A DNA stretch of 64,000 bases, from positions 5,642,001 to 5,706,000 of the forward strand of contig NZ_CP059556.1 of assembly GCF_024734405.1 (NCBI RefSeq), in the 5' to 3' direction. This document shows, one piece after another, positions 11,428 through 23,152 of this stretch. A program made the position numbers and the translations under genes. Every line of letters starts with the position of its first letter. Position 1 is the stretch's first letter. The DNA is from Saccharopolyspora gregorii (GTDB lineage: Bacteria; Actinomycetota; Actinomycetes; Mycobacteriales; Pseudonocardiaceae). Below the pieces are notes generated by a model. It was not told the origin of the DNA, searched no databases, and saw only the letters and a list, made by a program, of their open reading frames with translations.

Positions 11428-11463
11428 TGCTTACACGATGGTGTTAACCAGCTGTGCTTACAC
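11428..11463. promoter_or_regulatory. Direct repeat TGCTTACAC upstream of chaplin-like gene 1
   Basis: TGCTTACAC occurs at 11428-11436 and again at 11455-11463, 27 bp apart, in an unusually AT-rich pocket. Between them is TGGT-GTTA-ACCA. The position, upstream of a cell-surface gene and between divergent genes, suits an activator or repressor site. No specific regulator can be assigned. Confidence 0.45.
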
Positions 11464-11573
11464 CTTCAGGAATGGTTAGGTTTTTTTCGCGGTCGCCTCC
11501 CTGGGCGAACTTCCGGGGTGCTCGTGAACGAGGGACCGCGACCGCCACACCCGAAACAACAAGGAGCATCCAA

Positions 11574-11822
11574 GTGCTGAAGAAGGCAGTGGTCGTCGCC
11601 GGTGCGGCGGCGGGTCTGATGGCGCTGGCACCGATCGCCAACGCGGACAGCGCGGACAACGACGGCGTCAACCTGCTGAACGACAACAACCTCAGCGTGC
11701 TGCCCGTCCAGGCCTGCGGGAACAACGTCGCGGTCCTCGGCGCCGTCGTGCCGATCCTGTCGCCGCAGACCAGCGACTGCGTCAACGCGCCGGTCGTGGA
11801 CCACCCGTCCGTCAAGGGCTGA
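11574..11822 (+). CDS. Small secreted chaplin-like protein, copy 1
   Basis: An 82-residue protein with a signal peptide (MLKKAVVVAGAAAGLMALAP, cleavage near IANA/DS) and a mature part of about 58 residues. The mature part is hydrophobic, with two cysteines (C48, C69) and Asn/Val-rich segments, resembling the chaplin/DUF320 small secreted domain. Chaplins assemble into amyloid-like films on aerial structures; that role is inferred. GTG 11574 follows AAGGAG by seven bases. A longer in-frame reading from 11454 is not supported. It is one of a tandem pair with the gene at 12090. Confidence 0.8.
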   Translation: MLKKAVVVAGAAAGLMALAPIANADSADNDGVNLLNDNNLSVLPVQACGNNVAVLGAVVPILSPQTSDCVNAPVVDHPSVKG

Positions 11823-12089
11823 AACGGCACCACCCGGTAACCGGCGCATTCCACCGGAGCGGTCCGCGAGAGACGATCTCAATTCGCTCCGAGCGTGTCG
11901 AATTCGCCGAACCACCTGTTTTCGAGGTAACGTCGCCGACGGACCCGGAATCCACTTGGACCTTTTCGAGCGGAAGCCATTCTCCGGCGACATCTCGTTC
12001 GCCCCGAACCGGTCAACCCACGTGTTCGCACACCGGTAATCGTGCCGCTTCGGGGCATCCCGCGGCAATACACAAGGAGAGTGAACGCA

Positions 12090-12338
12090 ATGCTGAAGAA
12101 GGCAGTGGTCGTCGCCGGTGCGGCGGCAGGCCTGATGGCCCTCGCCCCCATCGCCAACGCGGACAGCGCCGACAACGACGGCGTCAACCTGCTCAACGAC
12201 AACAACATCAGCGCCGTGCCGGTGCAGCTCTGCGGCAACAACGTCGCCGTGCTGGGTGCGGTCGTGCCGGTCCTGTCGCCGCAGACCAGCCAGTGCGTCA
12301 ACGCCCCGGTCGTCGACCACCCGTCGGTCAAGGGCTGA
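12090..12338 (+). CDS. Small secreted chaplin-like protein, copy 2
   Basis: An 82-residue paralogue of the preceding gene. The signal peptide and the next 15 residues are identical at the protein level, and only a few mature residues differ (for example around ISAVPVQLCGNN). Both cysteines are kept. ATG 12090 follows AAGGAGA. The two genes are separated by 267 bp of unlike sequence, so each probably has its own promoter. The near-identity points to a recent duplication or gene conversion. Confidence 0.8.
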   Translation: MLKKAVVVAGAAAGLMALAPIANADSADNDGVNLLNDNNISAVPVQLCGNNVAVLGAVVPVLSPQTSQCVNAPVVDHPSVKG

Positions 12339-12364
12339 CACACAGGCGCTCGTGTGGATGCATG

Positions 12365-12396
12365 AAAAGGCCAGGCCCTTCGGGACCTGGCCTTTT
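12365..12396. terminator. Strong bidirectional terminator
   Basis: AAAAGGCCAGG pairs with CCTGGCCTTTT, extended by two more G-C pairs around a TTC-type loop. The A and T flanks give a U tract on either strand, serving the chaplin-like gene (+) and the prenyl synthase (-). Confidence 0.9.
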
Positions 12397-12446
12397 CGCT
12401 GTCCTGGTGCGGGACCAGCCCGGGCGGTCTTCAACCGCCGTGGTCT

Positions 12447-13223
12447 TCAGCCGCCGTAGCGGCGGTGCCGCGCCGAATACTCGCGCAACGCGCGCAGGAA
12501 GTCGACGCGCCGGAACGCCGGCCAGTACGCCTCGCAGAACCAGAACTCCGAATGCGCGGACTGCCAGAGCATGAACCCGGACAACCGCTGCTCCCCGGAA
12601 GTCCGGATCAGCAGGTCCGGGTCGGGCTGGCCCGAGGTGTAGAGGTGCTCGGAGATGTGGTCGACGGTGAGGAACTCCGCGAGCTCCTCGATGGTGGTGC
12701 CCGCCTCCGCGTGCTGCTGCAGCAGCTTGCGCACCGCGTCGGCGATCTCCTGCCGCCCGCCGTACCCGGCGGCGACGTTCACCTGCATCCCCGTGCGGCC
12801 CTCGGTCCGCAGCGCGGCGGCCGACAACCGGGCCGCCGTCTCGGTGGGGAGCATGTCCAGCGCGCCGACGATCCGCACCCGCCACGGGTTGGCCGCGTCG
12901 GTGAGCTCGTCCACCACCCCGGCGATGATCTCCAGCAGCGCGTCCAGCTCGGCGCTGCTGCGGTTCAGGTTGTCGGTGGAGAGCAGCCACAGCGTGACCA
13001 CCTCGACATCGGCTTCCCGGCACCAGCCGAGCAGCTCGCTGATCTTGCGCGCACCGGCGCGGTGGCCGTGCGCGATGTCGAGCCCGGCCTCCTTGGCCCA
13101 GCGGCGGTTCCCGTCGAGGATCACGCCCACGTGCCTGGGTGCTCTGGCACCTCTGAGCTGACGGCGCAGCCGTCGCTCGTACACGTCGTAGATGAGTTCC
13201 CGCAGACGAACCTTGAGCGCCAC
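12447..13223 (-). CDS. uppS: Short-chain Z-isoprenyl diphosphate synthase (Rv1086-like)
   Basis: A 258-residue cis-prenyltransferase. It carries the catalytic aspartate in GVILDGNRRWAK (D37), the substrate region TLWLLSTDNLNR and the C-terminal block DLLIRTSGEQRLSGF. Sequence and neighbours match mycobacterial Rv1086, which makes Z,E-farnesyl diphosphate as a precursor of decaprenyl phosphate. A full-length undecaprenyl synthase cannot be excluded. GTG 13223 gives the expected N-terminus (LRELIYDVYERRL), although the AGGGAG upstream is very close; longer in-frame starts reach 13331. It is divergent from trhA, as in mycobacteria. Confidence 0.9.
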   Translation of the reverse strand: MALKVRLRELIYDVYERRLRRQLRGARAPRHVGVILDGNRRWAKEAGLDIAHGHRAGARKISELLGWCREADVEVVTLWLLSTDNLNRSSAELDALLEIIAGVVDELTDAANPWRVRIVGALDMLPTETAARLSAAALRTEGRTGMQVNVAAGYGGRQEIADAVRKLLQQHAEAGTTIEELAEFLTVDHISEHLYTSGQPDPDLLIRTSGEQRLSGFMLWQSAHSEFWFCEAYWPAFRRVDFLRALREYSARHRRYGG

Positions 13224-13373
13224 GCTCCCTGAGAGTACGCGGGCCCCTGCGCAGCCCCGACGGTCCCTCCGTCGAATGCGGACCGCGCTGCTCCGAACGC
13301 TGCCGCGGGCTGCAACGGACGTCACCGCCATCGGGGGACTGCGCAGAACCTACGGTCCCGTAATCTTGCGGTC

Positions 13374-14051
13374 GTGACTAGCGCCTTGACCGCTCGACGC
13401 AGCACCGCCTCCATCAAGCCGCGGATGCGCGGCTGGATCCACCTCTGGTCACTGGTGGGAGCAGTGGCCTCGGGTGCCACGCTGATCTCCCTGGCCGCCG
13501 CCACCGTGGGTGCCTCCGCCGCGCTGGGGACCTCCGTGTACGTGGCCACCGTGCTCGGCCTGTTCGGGGTCAGCGCGCTGTACCACCGCAAGACGTGGAA
13601 CTCGGTGGGCGCGCGGACCTGGATGCGCCGCCTCGACCACTCGATGATCTTCCTGTTCATCGCGGGGACCTACACGCCGTTCGCGATGCTGGCGATGCAG
13701 CCGACCACCGGAGCCGTCGTGCTCGCCGTGGTGTGGGGCGGCGCGCTCGGCGGCGTGGTGCTGAAGCTGGCGTGGCCGAACGGGCCGCGCTGGGTGGGCG
13801 TGCCGGTCTACCTCGCGCTCGGCTGGGTCGCCGTGTTCGTGCTGCCGGAGCTGCTGGTCCACGCGGGCGTGGCGGCGTTCGTGCTGCTGGTGGTCGGCGG
13901 CGTGCTCTACTCGCTGGGCGCGATCTGCTACGCGAGCCGGTGGCCGGACCCGTGGCCGAAGACCTTCGGCTACCACGAGTTCTTCCACGCGGCGGTGACC
14001 GTGGCGGCGATCTGCCACCACGTGTCGATCTGGCTGGCGCTGTACGCCTGA
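13374..14051 (+). CDS. trhA: PAQR/hemolysin III family membrane protein TrhA
   Basis: A 225-residue integral membrane protein with about seven hydrophobic segments. Family histidines appear in VSALYHRKTW, RRLDHSMIF and the C-terminal YHEFFHA..ICHH cluster, which in PAQR proteins bind a metal at the membrane face. Bacterial members affect membrane homeostasis; the haemolysin name is historical. GTG 13374 is the start. It is divergent from the prenyl synthase and converges on the DUF255 gene. Confidence 0.9.
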   Translation: MTSALTARRSTASIKPRMRGWIHLWSLVGAVASGATLISLAAATVGASAALGTSVYVATVLGLFGVSALYHRKTWNSVGARTWMRRLDHSMIFLFIAGTYTPFAMLAMQPTTGAVVLAVVWGGALGGVVLKLAWPNGPRWVGVPVYLALGWVAVFVLPELLVHAGVAAFVLLVVGGVLYSLGAICYASRWPDPWPKTFGYHEFFHAAVTVAAICHHVSIWLALYA

Positions 14052-14069
14052 GCCACCACCGCCCGCTGC

Positions 14070-16085
<2,016 letters not shown>

Positions 16086-16308
16086 GCCGCCAGCCTCCCA
16101 CCCGCCGATGATCGCCGCACCCACCACCGGCGAGGAACGGATCACGGCACCGCGGGGCTTCCGCCGACCGGGAGGTCACCCCGCTGTGGCCGCGAAGCCG
16201 ACGCCGGAGCGGGACACCGGTCGACCGCCACCGCGCGGGCGCGGTTTAGCCGCCGACGCCCCGGACCGGAAGCGACCGGCCCCGCGCCGGCCCGGCACCG
16301 CCCGAGAG

Positions 16309-16695
16309 TCAACGGCCGGACGCACCACCGCGTCCGGGTTCGACCGGCGTTTCCCCGGCCGCCTCCGGTTCCCCGCCGGCAGCGGAGTCCGCCTCGTCGG
16401 CGGAGTCGGCGGAGTCGGCGGGTTCGGCGGAGTCGGCGGGTTTCGCGGCCGCCTCGGCGCGGCGGGCCCGGGCCGGGGCGGCCTGGGCGGCGCGCTGCTC
16501 GTCGAAGCTGGTGGGCAGCTTCTTCAGGTGCTTGGTCATCGAACGGATCAGGAACGCCACCGCGATGGCGAACAGCACCAGCAGCAACAGCCCCACCGGC
16601 GAGGACTTGCCGAAGTCCTCGCCCTGGCCGCCCGGGTCCGCCGGCGGAGCGGGCGCCTGCGCGACCACCCAGGTCAGCGCCTCGTGCGCGTTCAT
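16309..16695 (-). CDS. Small single-pass membrane protein coupled to mca
   Basis: A 128-residue protein with one membrane segment (about residues 33-50, [17 protein letters not shown]), a basic cytoplasmic stretch, and an Ala/Asp/Glu-rich tail with repeats of the type [12 protein letters not shown]. Its ATG overlaps the mca stop as ATGA, so it is translated with mca. A small membrane protein in this place is conserved in mycobacteria (Rv1083 position). Function is unknown; anchoring or quality control near the amidase is only a guess. Confidence 0.8.
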   Translation of the reverse strand: MNAHEALTWVVAQAPAPPADPGGQGEDFGKSSPVGLLLLVLFAIAVAFLIRSMTKHLKKLPTSFDEQRAAQAAPARARRAEAAAKPADSAEPADSADSADEADSAAGGEPEAAGETPVEPGRGGASGR

Positions 16696-17573
16696 GCCGA
16701 CACCTTCTCCCGCACGCCGGAGAACAGGTCGTCCTCCGGCAACGTCGAATCGACCAGGGAGCGCACCAGCTCGTAGTCCTCGGTCGGCCACAGCGCTCGC
16801 TGGATGTCCAGCGGGACCGCGAACCACCGGCTGTCCGGATCGATCTGGGTCGCGTGCGCGCGCAGCGCGTCGTCCCGCGCCTCGAAGTACGCCCCGCACT
16901 CGACGCGGGTGGTGACCCGCTCGTCGGTGTCCGGACGGGTGCCGTCCCACTTGGCCAGCCAGTCGCCGTAGGGCGACTCCAGGCCGCGCTCCAGCAGCGC
17001 GTCGTGGAACAGCTGCATCTTCTTCCGGGAGAAGCCGTGCGAGTAGTACAGCTTCAGCGGCTGCCACGGCTCGCCCGCGTCCTGGTACAGCTCCGGGTCG
17101 CCCGCCGCGTCGAACGCCGCCATCGACACCTCGTGGCAGCGGATGTGGTCCGGGTGCGGGTAGCCGCCGTTCTCGTCGTAGGTGATGACGACGTGCGGGC
17201 GGAACTCGCGCAGCAGCGCGACCAGGTCGGCGGTCGGCAGCGCCGGGTCCACCGTGGCGAAGCAGCCCTCCGGCAGCGGCGGCAGCGGGTCGCCCTCGGG
17301 CAGGCCCGAGTCGACGTAGCCGAGCCAGCGGTGCTGCACGCCGAGGATCTCGGCGGCCTTGGCCATCTCGGCGCGGCGGATCTCGGGCATGTTCGCCAGC
17401 ACGTCCGGTCGTTCCATGGCCGGGTTCAGGATGCTGCCGACCTCACCGCCGGTGCAGGTGACGACCATCACGTCGTGACCTTCCGCCACGTAGCGCGCGG
17501 TGGTCGCCGCACCTTTGCTGGACTCGTCGTCCGGGTGCGCGTGCACCGTCATCAGACGCAGCTTCTCGGCCAT
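16692..17573 (-). CDS. mca: Mycothiol S-conjugate amidase
   Basis: A 293-residue zinc amidase that cleaves mycothiol conjugates of toxins, releasing a mercapturate for export and GlcN-Ins for reuse. The zinc-binding motif HAHPDDE is at residues 11-17, and PHPDHIRCH supplies a later ligand. [13 protein letters not shown] and [18 protein letters not shown] are nearly as in the mycobacterial enzyme. ATG 17573 has a better-spaced AAAGGA than ATG 17582, which would add three residues. It implies that the host makes mycothiol, and so is an actinobacterium. The small membrane gene follows with a four-base overlap. Confidence 0.95.
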   Translation of the reverse strand: MAEKLRLMTVHAHPDDESSKGAATTARYVAEGHDVMVVTCTGGEVGSILNPAMERPDVLANMPEIRRAEMAKAAEILGVQHRWLGYVDSGLPEGDPLPPLPEGCFATVDPALPTADLVALLREFRPHVVITYDENGGYPHPDHIRCHEVSMAAFDAAGDPELYQDAGEPWQPLKLYYSHGFSRKKMQLFHDALLERGLESPYGDWLAKWDGTRPDTDERVTTRVECGAYFEARDDALRAHATQIDPDSRWFAVPLDIQRALWPTEDYELVRSLVDSTLPEDDLFSGVREKVSA

Positions 17574-17756
17574 CGGAGGCATGTTCCTTTCCCGCTCACG
17601 TCACACCCGGCCCCGCTCTTCGCCGGCCGGACACCCACAGGGATACTCAACGCGGGTGTCGCCACCCATTGTTCCCAACGGGCCGACATCCTCGAACGGC
17701 CGGGCAGGCATCGTCCGATCCGGCCAACCCCGATCGGAGCAGGGAGGCGGCGCGCG

Positions 17757-18191
17757 GTGAGCAACCAGGTCCCCGCAGGGCGGTACGGGTCACGGGCCCG
17801 TCGCACCGCTCCGCCGGCGGTCCGCTGGGGGCTCGGGATCCTCGCCGCCGTGGTGCTGCTCGGGGTGGCGCTGCTGGGGTACCAGAACCTGGGCAGCGCC
17901 CCGATCGAGGGCAAGCAGGTCGCGTTCGAGGTGATCGACGACGGCTCGGTCCACGTCACCGCCGAGGTCCGGCGCGACGATCCGGCGCGGTCGGCCGCGT
18001 GCGTGATCCGGGCGCGCGCCGAGTCCGGCGAAGAGGTCGGGCGGAAAGAGATCTTCGTGCCGCCCGCCACCGGAACGGTCCAGCAGGGCACGGTGCTGCG
18101 CACCTCTCATCGAGCGACCATCGGGGAGGTGTACGGCTGCACCTACCGCGTTCCTGAATATTTGTCCACCCACCAGCGGCCAACCGGGTGA
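17757..18191 (+). CDS. DUF4307 membrane protein
   Basis: A 144-residue protein with one N-terminal membrane segment (about 25-42) and an extracytoplasmic beta-rich domain. The domain has two cysteines, in AACVIRAR and GCTYRVP. It resembles the DUF4307 family, found between mca and greA in many actinobacteria (Rv1081c position). GTG 17757 follows AGGGAGG by nine bases. It is divergent from mca and upstream of greA. Function is unknown. Confidence 0.85.
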   Translation: MSNQVPAGRYGSRARRTAPPAVRWGLGILAAVVLLGVALLGYQNLGSAPIEGKQVAFEVIDDGSVHVTAEVRRDDPARSAACVIRARAESGEEVGRKEIFVPPATGTVQQGTVLRTSHRATIGEVYGCTYRVPEYLSTHQRPTG

Positions 18192-18248
18192 ACAAGACCT
18201 AACGGCCCCGGATGCTGAGAAAATGCACTCCATCGGTGGGCTGATTTG

Positions 18249-18257
18249 TGCTATCGT
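18249..18257 (+). promoter_or_regulatory. Possible extended -10 element before greA
   Basis: TGC followed by TATCGT fits an extended -10 of the TGn-TAnnnT form. No good -35 is seen. If active, transcription would start near 18264, just at the 5' edge of the stem-loop at 18267. Confidence 0.3.
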
Positions 18258-18266
18258 CAACGCCAG

Positions 18267-18293
18267 CACGGTCCCGCGCGGGCCGTGTTTTTT
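18267..18293 (+). terminator. Intrinsic terminator with U tract upstream of greA
   Basis: CACGG and CCC pair with GGG and CCGTG around GCGC, with one bulged base, followed at once by six T residues (18288-18293). This is a classical terminator, 75 bases after the DUF4307 stop and 85 before greA. It may end the DUF4307 transcript or control greA. Confidence 0.75.
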
Positions 18294-18378
18294 CCGTTCC
18301 TAGCAGTACCCGGAATTCGCGAGGACGGAAGTAGTCGGCCCGCGGAAGGCGGGTCGCCGTCGACGAGGAGTGGTGACC

Positions 18379-18867
18379 GTGAGCGATACCCAGGTGACCT
18401 GGCTGACCCAGGATGCTTATGCGCGGCTCAAGGGCGAGCTCGACGAGCTCGTGGCCAACCGCCCGGTGATCGCCGCGAAGATCAACGAGGCCCGGGAGGA
18501 AGGCGACCTCAAGGAGAACGGCGGATACCACGCCGCCCGCGAGGAGCAGGGCCAGCTCGAGTCGCGCATCCGCCAGCTCCAGGAGCTGCTGCGGACCGCG
18601 CAGGTCGGCGACGTGCCCACCGAGTCCGGCGTGGCCAAGCCCGGCTCCGTGCTGACCGTCCGCTACGACGGTGAGGACGACACCGAGAAGTTCCTGCTGG
18701 CCAACCGGGAAGAGGGCGCGCACGGCGACCTGGAGGTCTACTCCCCCAGCTCCCCGCTGGGCCAGGCGCTGCTGGACGCCAAGGAAGGCGAGACCCGGGA
18801 GTACGAGCTGCCCAACGGCGGCACCATGAAGGTGACCCTGGTCCAGGCCGAGCCCTTCTCCGGCTGA
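18379..18867 (+). CDS. greA: Transcription elongation factor GreA
   Basis: A 162-residue factor that enters the secondary channel of RNA polymerase and stimulates cleavage of backtracked RNA. The N-terminal coiled coil carries the acidic tip in [18 protein letters not shown], and the C-terminal globular domain has [18 protein letters not shown] 18379 aligns with the family start ([10 protein letters not shown]), and GAGGAG lies eight bases upstream; GTG 18370 would add three residues. It is a single-gene unit behind a terminator. Confidence 0.95.
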   Translation: MSDTQVTWLTQDAYARLKGELDELVANRPVIAAKINEAREEGDLKENGGYHAAREEQGQLESRIRQLQELLRTAQVGDVPTESGVAKPGSVLTVRYDGEDDTEKFLLANREEGAHGDLEVYSPSSPLGQALLDAKEGETREYELPNGGTMKVTLVQAEPFSG

Positions 18868-19411
18868 GCAATAGCGGAGGCGGGCGTGCTCCGACCACGC
18901 CCGCTCCGCATATCGGCCCCGCTTTATCGCCGCGCACGGCCCTCGTCGAGCGACGCGCACCTCCGCGCACAACGCCCCCATTACCCGGAGCGAGCCGCGA
19001 TGCGCACTCGAGGACCGGCGGCCGCTGGTTCCGGCCGGATTCTCCGCCGAATCGAACCCATTCATCCCCGCGCATTTTTCGTTCCGTTTTTCCGCGCGCC
19101 GAATTCGGTTTTCCCGAATGGCGCCGGCATGCGCGCGCCCGCCGCCGCGGCGCGGCCGCAGACGGCCGATCCGCCCGCGCCGCACGGAGTTCCGCGCACC
19201 GAGCCGTGCGGGGAGCGCCGTGCCCCGCGGCGGCGCGGTCCCCGGACCCGGGCCGGTTCAGCTCCGTTCCAGGAGGGCGCTGACCGGGCGGATCGGGTTC
19301 CGGCACCCCGGGAAGGTCGTCGCCCGGATCGGTCCTCTTGTCCGGACAGGTAAATTCACCCCGTTCCGAGAACGACCGGCGCGGCACCCGCCGGGAATCC
19401 ACCGCGGACCG
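18868..19411. other. 544-bp intergenic stretch after greA
   Basis: It separates convergent greA and the Lrp-type gene. There is a lower-GC pocket at about 19050-19120 containing a small inverted repeat ATTCGG-ttttc-CCGAAT (19103-19119). I see no supported gene or RNA. Confidence 0.45.
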
Positions 19412-19900
19412 TCACGGTTCCTCCCCCGCCAACCGCTCCAGCAGCGGACGCACCCGCGGCGGCACCGGGGTGGACAGCGCGATCGACGTGGAGGTCCGCA
19501 GCACCTGCGGCGCGGCCACCACCTCGTCGATCACCCGCTGCAGGTCGGCGTTGGACCGCGCCACCACCCGCACCCACAGGTCGCCCTCGCCGGTGGTGGT
19601 CTGCACCTCGCACACCTCGTCGATCGCGGCCAGCCGCCGCACCACCGCGTCCCGCTGCCCCTGCGCGATCTCCAGCACCGCGAACGCGGTCAGCCCGTAG
19701 CCCATCGCCGCCAGGTCCAGGTCCGGCGGGAAGCCGCGCAGCACCTCGCGCCGCCGCATCCGGTCCAGCCGGGCCTGCACGGTGCCGCGGGCGACGCCGA
19801 GCCGCCGCGAGCACTCCAGCACCCCGAGGCGGGGTTCGTCGGCCAGCAACAGCAGCAGCCGGGCGTCGAGCGCGTCCAGCTCCGAGTCCTCGTGCTCCAC
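19412..19900 (-). CDS. Lrp/AsnC-family regulator divergent from hppD
   Basis: A 162-residue regulator. It has an N-terminal winged-helix DNA-binding domain (about 10-60, including CSRRLGVARGTVQARLDRM) and a C-terminal ligand-sensing domain (GYGLTAFAVLEIAQG, TTTGEGDLWVRVVA). Such proteins bind as dimers or octamers and often respond to amino acids. GTG 19900 has AGGAGG four bases upstream. It is head to head with hppD across 147 bp, so control of tyrosine breakdown is the likely job. Confidence 0.88.
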   Translation of the reverse strand: MEHEDSELDALDARLLLLLADEPRLGVLECSRRLGVARGTVQARLDRMRRREVLRGFPPDLDLAAMGYGLTAFAVLEIAQGQRDAVVRRLAAIDEVCEVQTTTGEGDLWVRVVARSNADLQRVIDEVVAAPQVLRTSTSIALSTPVPPRVRPLLERLAGEEP

Positions 19901-19952
19901 CGATCCTCCTGCGCAACTTGACCGACCTGCCGAGCACCGCCGCCGCTCGACC

Positions 19953-19965
19953 GGACATGTTGTCC
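19953..19965. promoter_or_regulatory. Palindrome in the lrp-hppD divergent region
   Basis: GGACA-TGT-TGTCC is a perfect 5+3+5 inverted repeat, midway between the two starts. It is a good candidate operator for the Lrp-type regulator, acting on hppD and itself. Confidence 0.5.
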
Positions 19966-20017
19966 AGTGAACTCGACGTCCCTTGTGCAGCATGCCCGAT
20001 GACCTCACCCTTCGTGA

Positions 20018-21262
<1,245 letters not shown>

Positions 21263-21270
21263 CGCCGGGC

Positions 21271-21296
21271 GTCCCGCCGCGTGCGCGCGGCGGGAC
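21271..21296. terminator. Bidirectional terminator, hppD / ilvA
   Basis: An 11-bp perfect stem (GTCCCGCCGCG/CGCGGCGGGAC) with a four-base loop fills the 37-bp convergent gap. Confidence 0.75.
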
Positions 21297-21299
21297 CGC

Positions 21300-22511
21300 T
21301 CACCGCTCGGAGGTGACGGTGTAGCCGGCGCGGGTCAGCTCGGCGACCACGTGCTCGCGGTGCTCCGGCCCGCGGGTCTCCAGGCTCACCTCCACGTCCA
21401 CCTGGCCGAGCGCCAGCGCCCCGGAGATCCGGGAGTGCTCGATGTCCAGCACGTTCGCCGCCAGGTCGCCGAGCCTGCCGAGCAGCTCCGCCAGCGAGCC
21501 CGGCAGGTCCGGCAGCCGCACCCGCAACGACAGGTAGCGGCCCGCGGAGGTCATGCCGTGCCGGATCAGCTGCAGCAGCAGCAACGGGTCGATGTTGCCG
21601 CCGGAGAGCACCGCGACCGTCGGCGGCGCCAGCAGGTCGGGGCGTTCCAGCAGGCCAGCGACGGCCGCGACCCCGGCCGGTTCGGCGACGAGCTTCATCC
21701 GCTCCAGGCACAGCAGCAGCGCCCGGGACAGGGCCTGCTCGCTCACCGCGATCACGTCGTCGACGAGGGCGGACACGTGCTCGAAGGTGACCTCCCCGGG
21801 CTGGGCGACGGCGATGCCGTCGGCCATCGTGCGCGTGTCGGACAGGCGCACCGGAGCTCCCTGCGCCAGCGAAGGCGGCCAGGCCGCGGCCTGCTCGGCC
21901 TGCACCCCGATGACCCGGACCTGCGGGCGCAGCGCCTTCACCGCGGCCGCGACCCCGGCGACCAGGCCACCGCCGCCGGTGGGCACCAGCACGGTGCCGA
22001 CCTCCGGCAGCTGCTCCAGCACCTCCAGCCCGACGGTCCCCTGCCCGGCCAGCACGTCCGGGTGGTCGAACGGGTGGATGAACTCGGCGCCGGTGCGGGC
22101 GGCGTGCTCCTGCGCCAGCGCGAGGGTCTCGGACAGCACCGCGCCCTCCGCGCGCACCTCGGCGCCGTAGGACTGGGTCGCGGCCAGCTTCGGCAGCGTC
22201 GCGCGCTCCGGCATGAACACCGTGGACTCGATGCCCAGCAGCGAGGCCGCCAGCGCCACGCCTTGCGCGTGGTTGCCCGCGCTGGCCGCCACCACTCCCG
22301 CCGCCCGGCGCTCCTCGTCCAGGGCGCGCAGCCGGACGTAGGCGCCGCGCAGCTTGAACGACCCGGTGCGCTGCAAGTTCTCGCACTTCAAGTGCACGTC
22401 GGCACCGACGTGGTCGCTGAGCACCCGGGAGTGGGCGAGCGGAGTGCGGCGGGCCACGTCCGCCAGGTCACCGGCGGCGGCGCGGATCCGGTCCAAGCTG
22501 ATCAGGGACAT
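21300..22511 (-). CDS. ilvA: Threonine ammonia-lyase with ACT domain
   Basis: A 403-residue PLP enzyme that deaminates threonine to 2-oxobutyrate. The Schiff-base lysine is K53 in RTGSFKLRGAY, and GGGGLVAG and SGGNID contact the cofactor. The last 80 or so residues form an ACT domain (LRVRLPDLPGSLAELLGRLG). At about 400 residues with a single ACT domain it resembles the short, TdcB-like class rather than the long biosynthetic IlvA. It may serve isoleucine synthesis or breakdown. ATG 22511 begins the conserved SLISLDRIRAA; no clear ribosome-binding site is seen. Confidence 0.9.
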   Translation of the reverse strand: MSLISLDRIRAAAGDLADVARRTPLAHSRVLSDHVGADVHLKCENLQRTGSFKLRGAYVRLRALDEERRAAGVVAASAGNHAQGVALAASLLGIESTVFMPERATLPKLAATQSYGAEVRAEGAVLSETLALAQEHAARTGAEFIHPFDHPDVLAGQGTVGLEVLEQLPEVGTVLVPTGGGGLVAGVAAAVKALRPQVRVIGVQAEQAAAWPPSLAQGAPVRLSDTRTMADGIAVAQPGEVTFEHVSALVDDVIAVSEQALSRALLLCLERMKLVAEPAGVAAVAGLLERPDLLAPPTVAVLSGGNIDPLLLLQLIRHGMTSAGRYLSLRVRLPDLPGSLAELLGRLGDLAANVLDIEHSRISGALALGQVDVEVSLETRGPEHREHVVAELTRAGYTVTSER

Positions 22512-22670
22512 GCGCCAATCGTGCCCCAGCGCGAAGCCGGACCGCCGACCGAGGTGTTGGGTACGCTGCTCGGTACGCGTGATCCGCCCGCGGCATCGGG
22601 GGTCTGCCGGGGCGCGCGCACCCACGACGGCGCAACGGCGCGCGGAGCGGCGGCTCCGGGGAGGACACGG

Positions 22671-22922
22671 ATGGCACCGGCGATGGCATCGACGGGAACG
22701 CTTCCACTGGTCGGCGGGATCGCGGTGGCGGCGGTCCTGTCGGCGGGCGCCGTGTTCGCGGTCGCCCAGGCGGGCTGCGACGAACCCGGTTCGTACCGGC
22801 AGCAGGACGGGGTGGTCGAGCTGATCGGCGGCTGCGTGCAGGCGGAAGACCTGCCGGTCTCCCCGGAAGCCCAGGACGGCAACCCCCCGCACACCACCAC
22901 GGGCACCTCGGTCGCCCCCTGA
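22671..22922 (+). CDS. Small membrane-anchored or secreted protein
   Basis: An 83-residue protein with one N-terminal hydrophobic segment (about 12-33) and a short extracytoplasmic part. The latter has two cysteines (AGCDEPGSY, IGGCVQAED) and a Pro/Thr-rich end. ATG 22671 follows GGGGAGGA. I do not recognise the family. It lies in the upstream region of ilvA but on the other strand, and repeat copy 1 begins 38 bases after its stop. Confidence 0.65.
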   Translation: MAPAMASTGTLPLVGGIAVAAVLSAGAVFAVAQAGCDEPGSYRQQDGVVELIGGCVQAEDLPVSPEAQDGNPPHTTTGTSVAP

Positions 22923-22960
22923 CCCCGTCCCGGACCCGGCGAACCGGGCCCCGCTTCGTC

Positions 22961-23112
22961 CTGTCAGCGGCGAAGCCGCTGAGCAGCGACCACCAGAGCA
23001 ACGGGACCACCCGCGGGTTCTCAGCTGCCTTCTCGCGAGGACAGCGTTTTCTCATGTGGCGGAGCCACCTGTGAAAACGATCCCGCAGCGAGAAGGCAGC
23101 TGAGGTTCCGCC
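22961..23112 (-). repeat. Palindromic intergenic repeat, copy 1
   Basis: A 152-bp element, also present in opposite orientation at 29668-29820. Read on the minus strand it has three parts. The long outer stem CTCAGCTGCCTTCTCGC pairs perfectly with GCGAGAAGGCAGCTGAG. Inside it a hairpin has CGTTTTC/GAAAACG and GTGGC-tcc-GCCAC. A third hairpin, TCAGCGGC-ttc-GCCGCTGA, lies at the 3' side. It sits in the gap between the small membrane gene and metB, which converge. Confidence 0.85.
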
Positions 23113-23152
23113 ACCCCACCCCCGCGCAACAGGGGAACGGGCAATTACCCGC

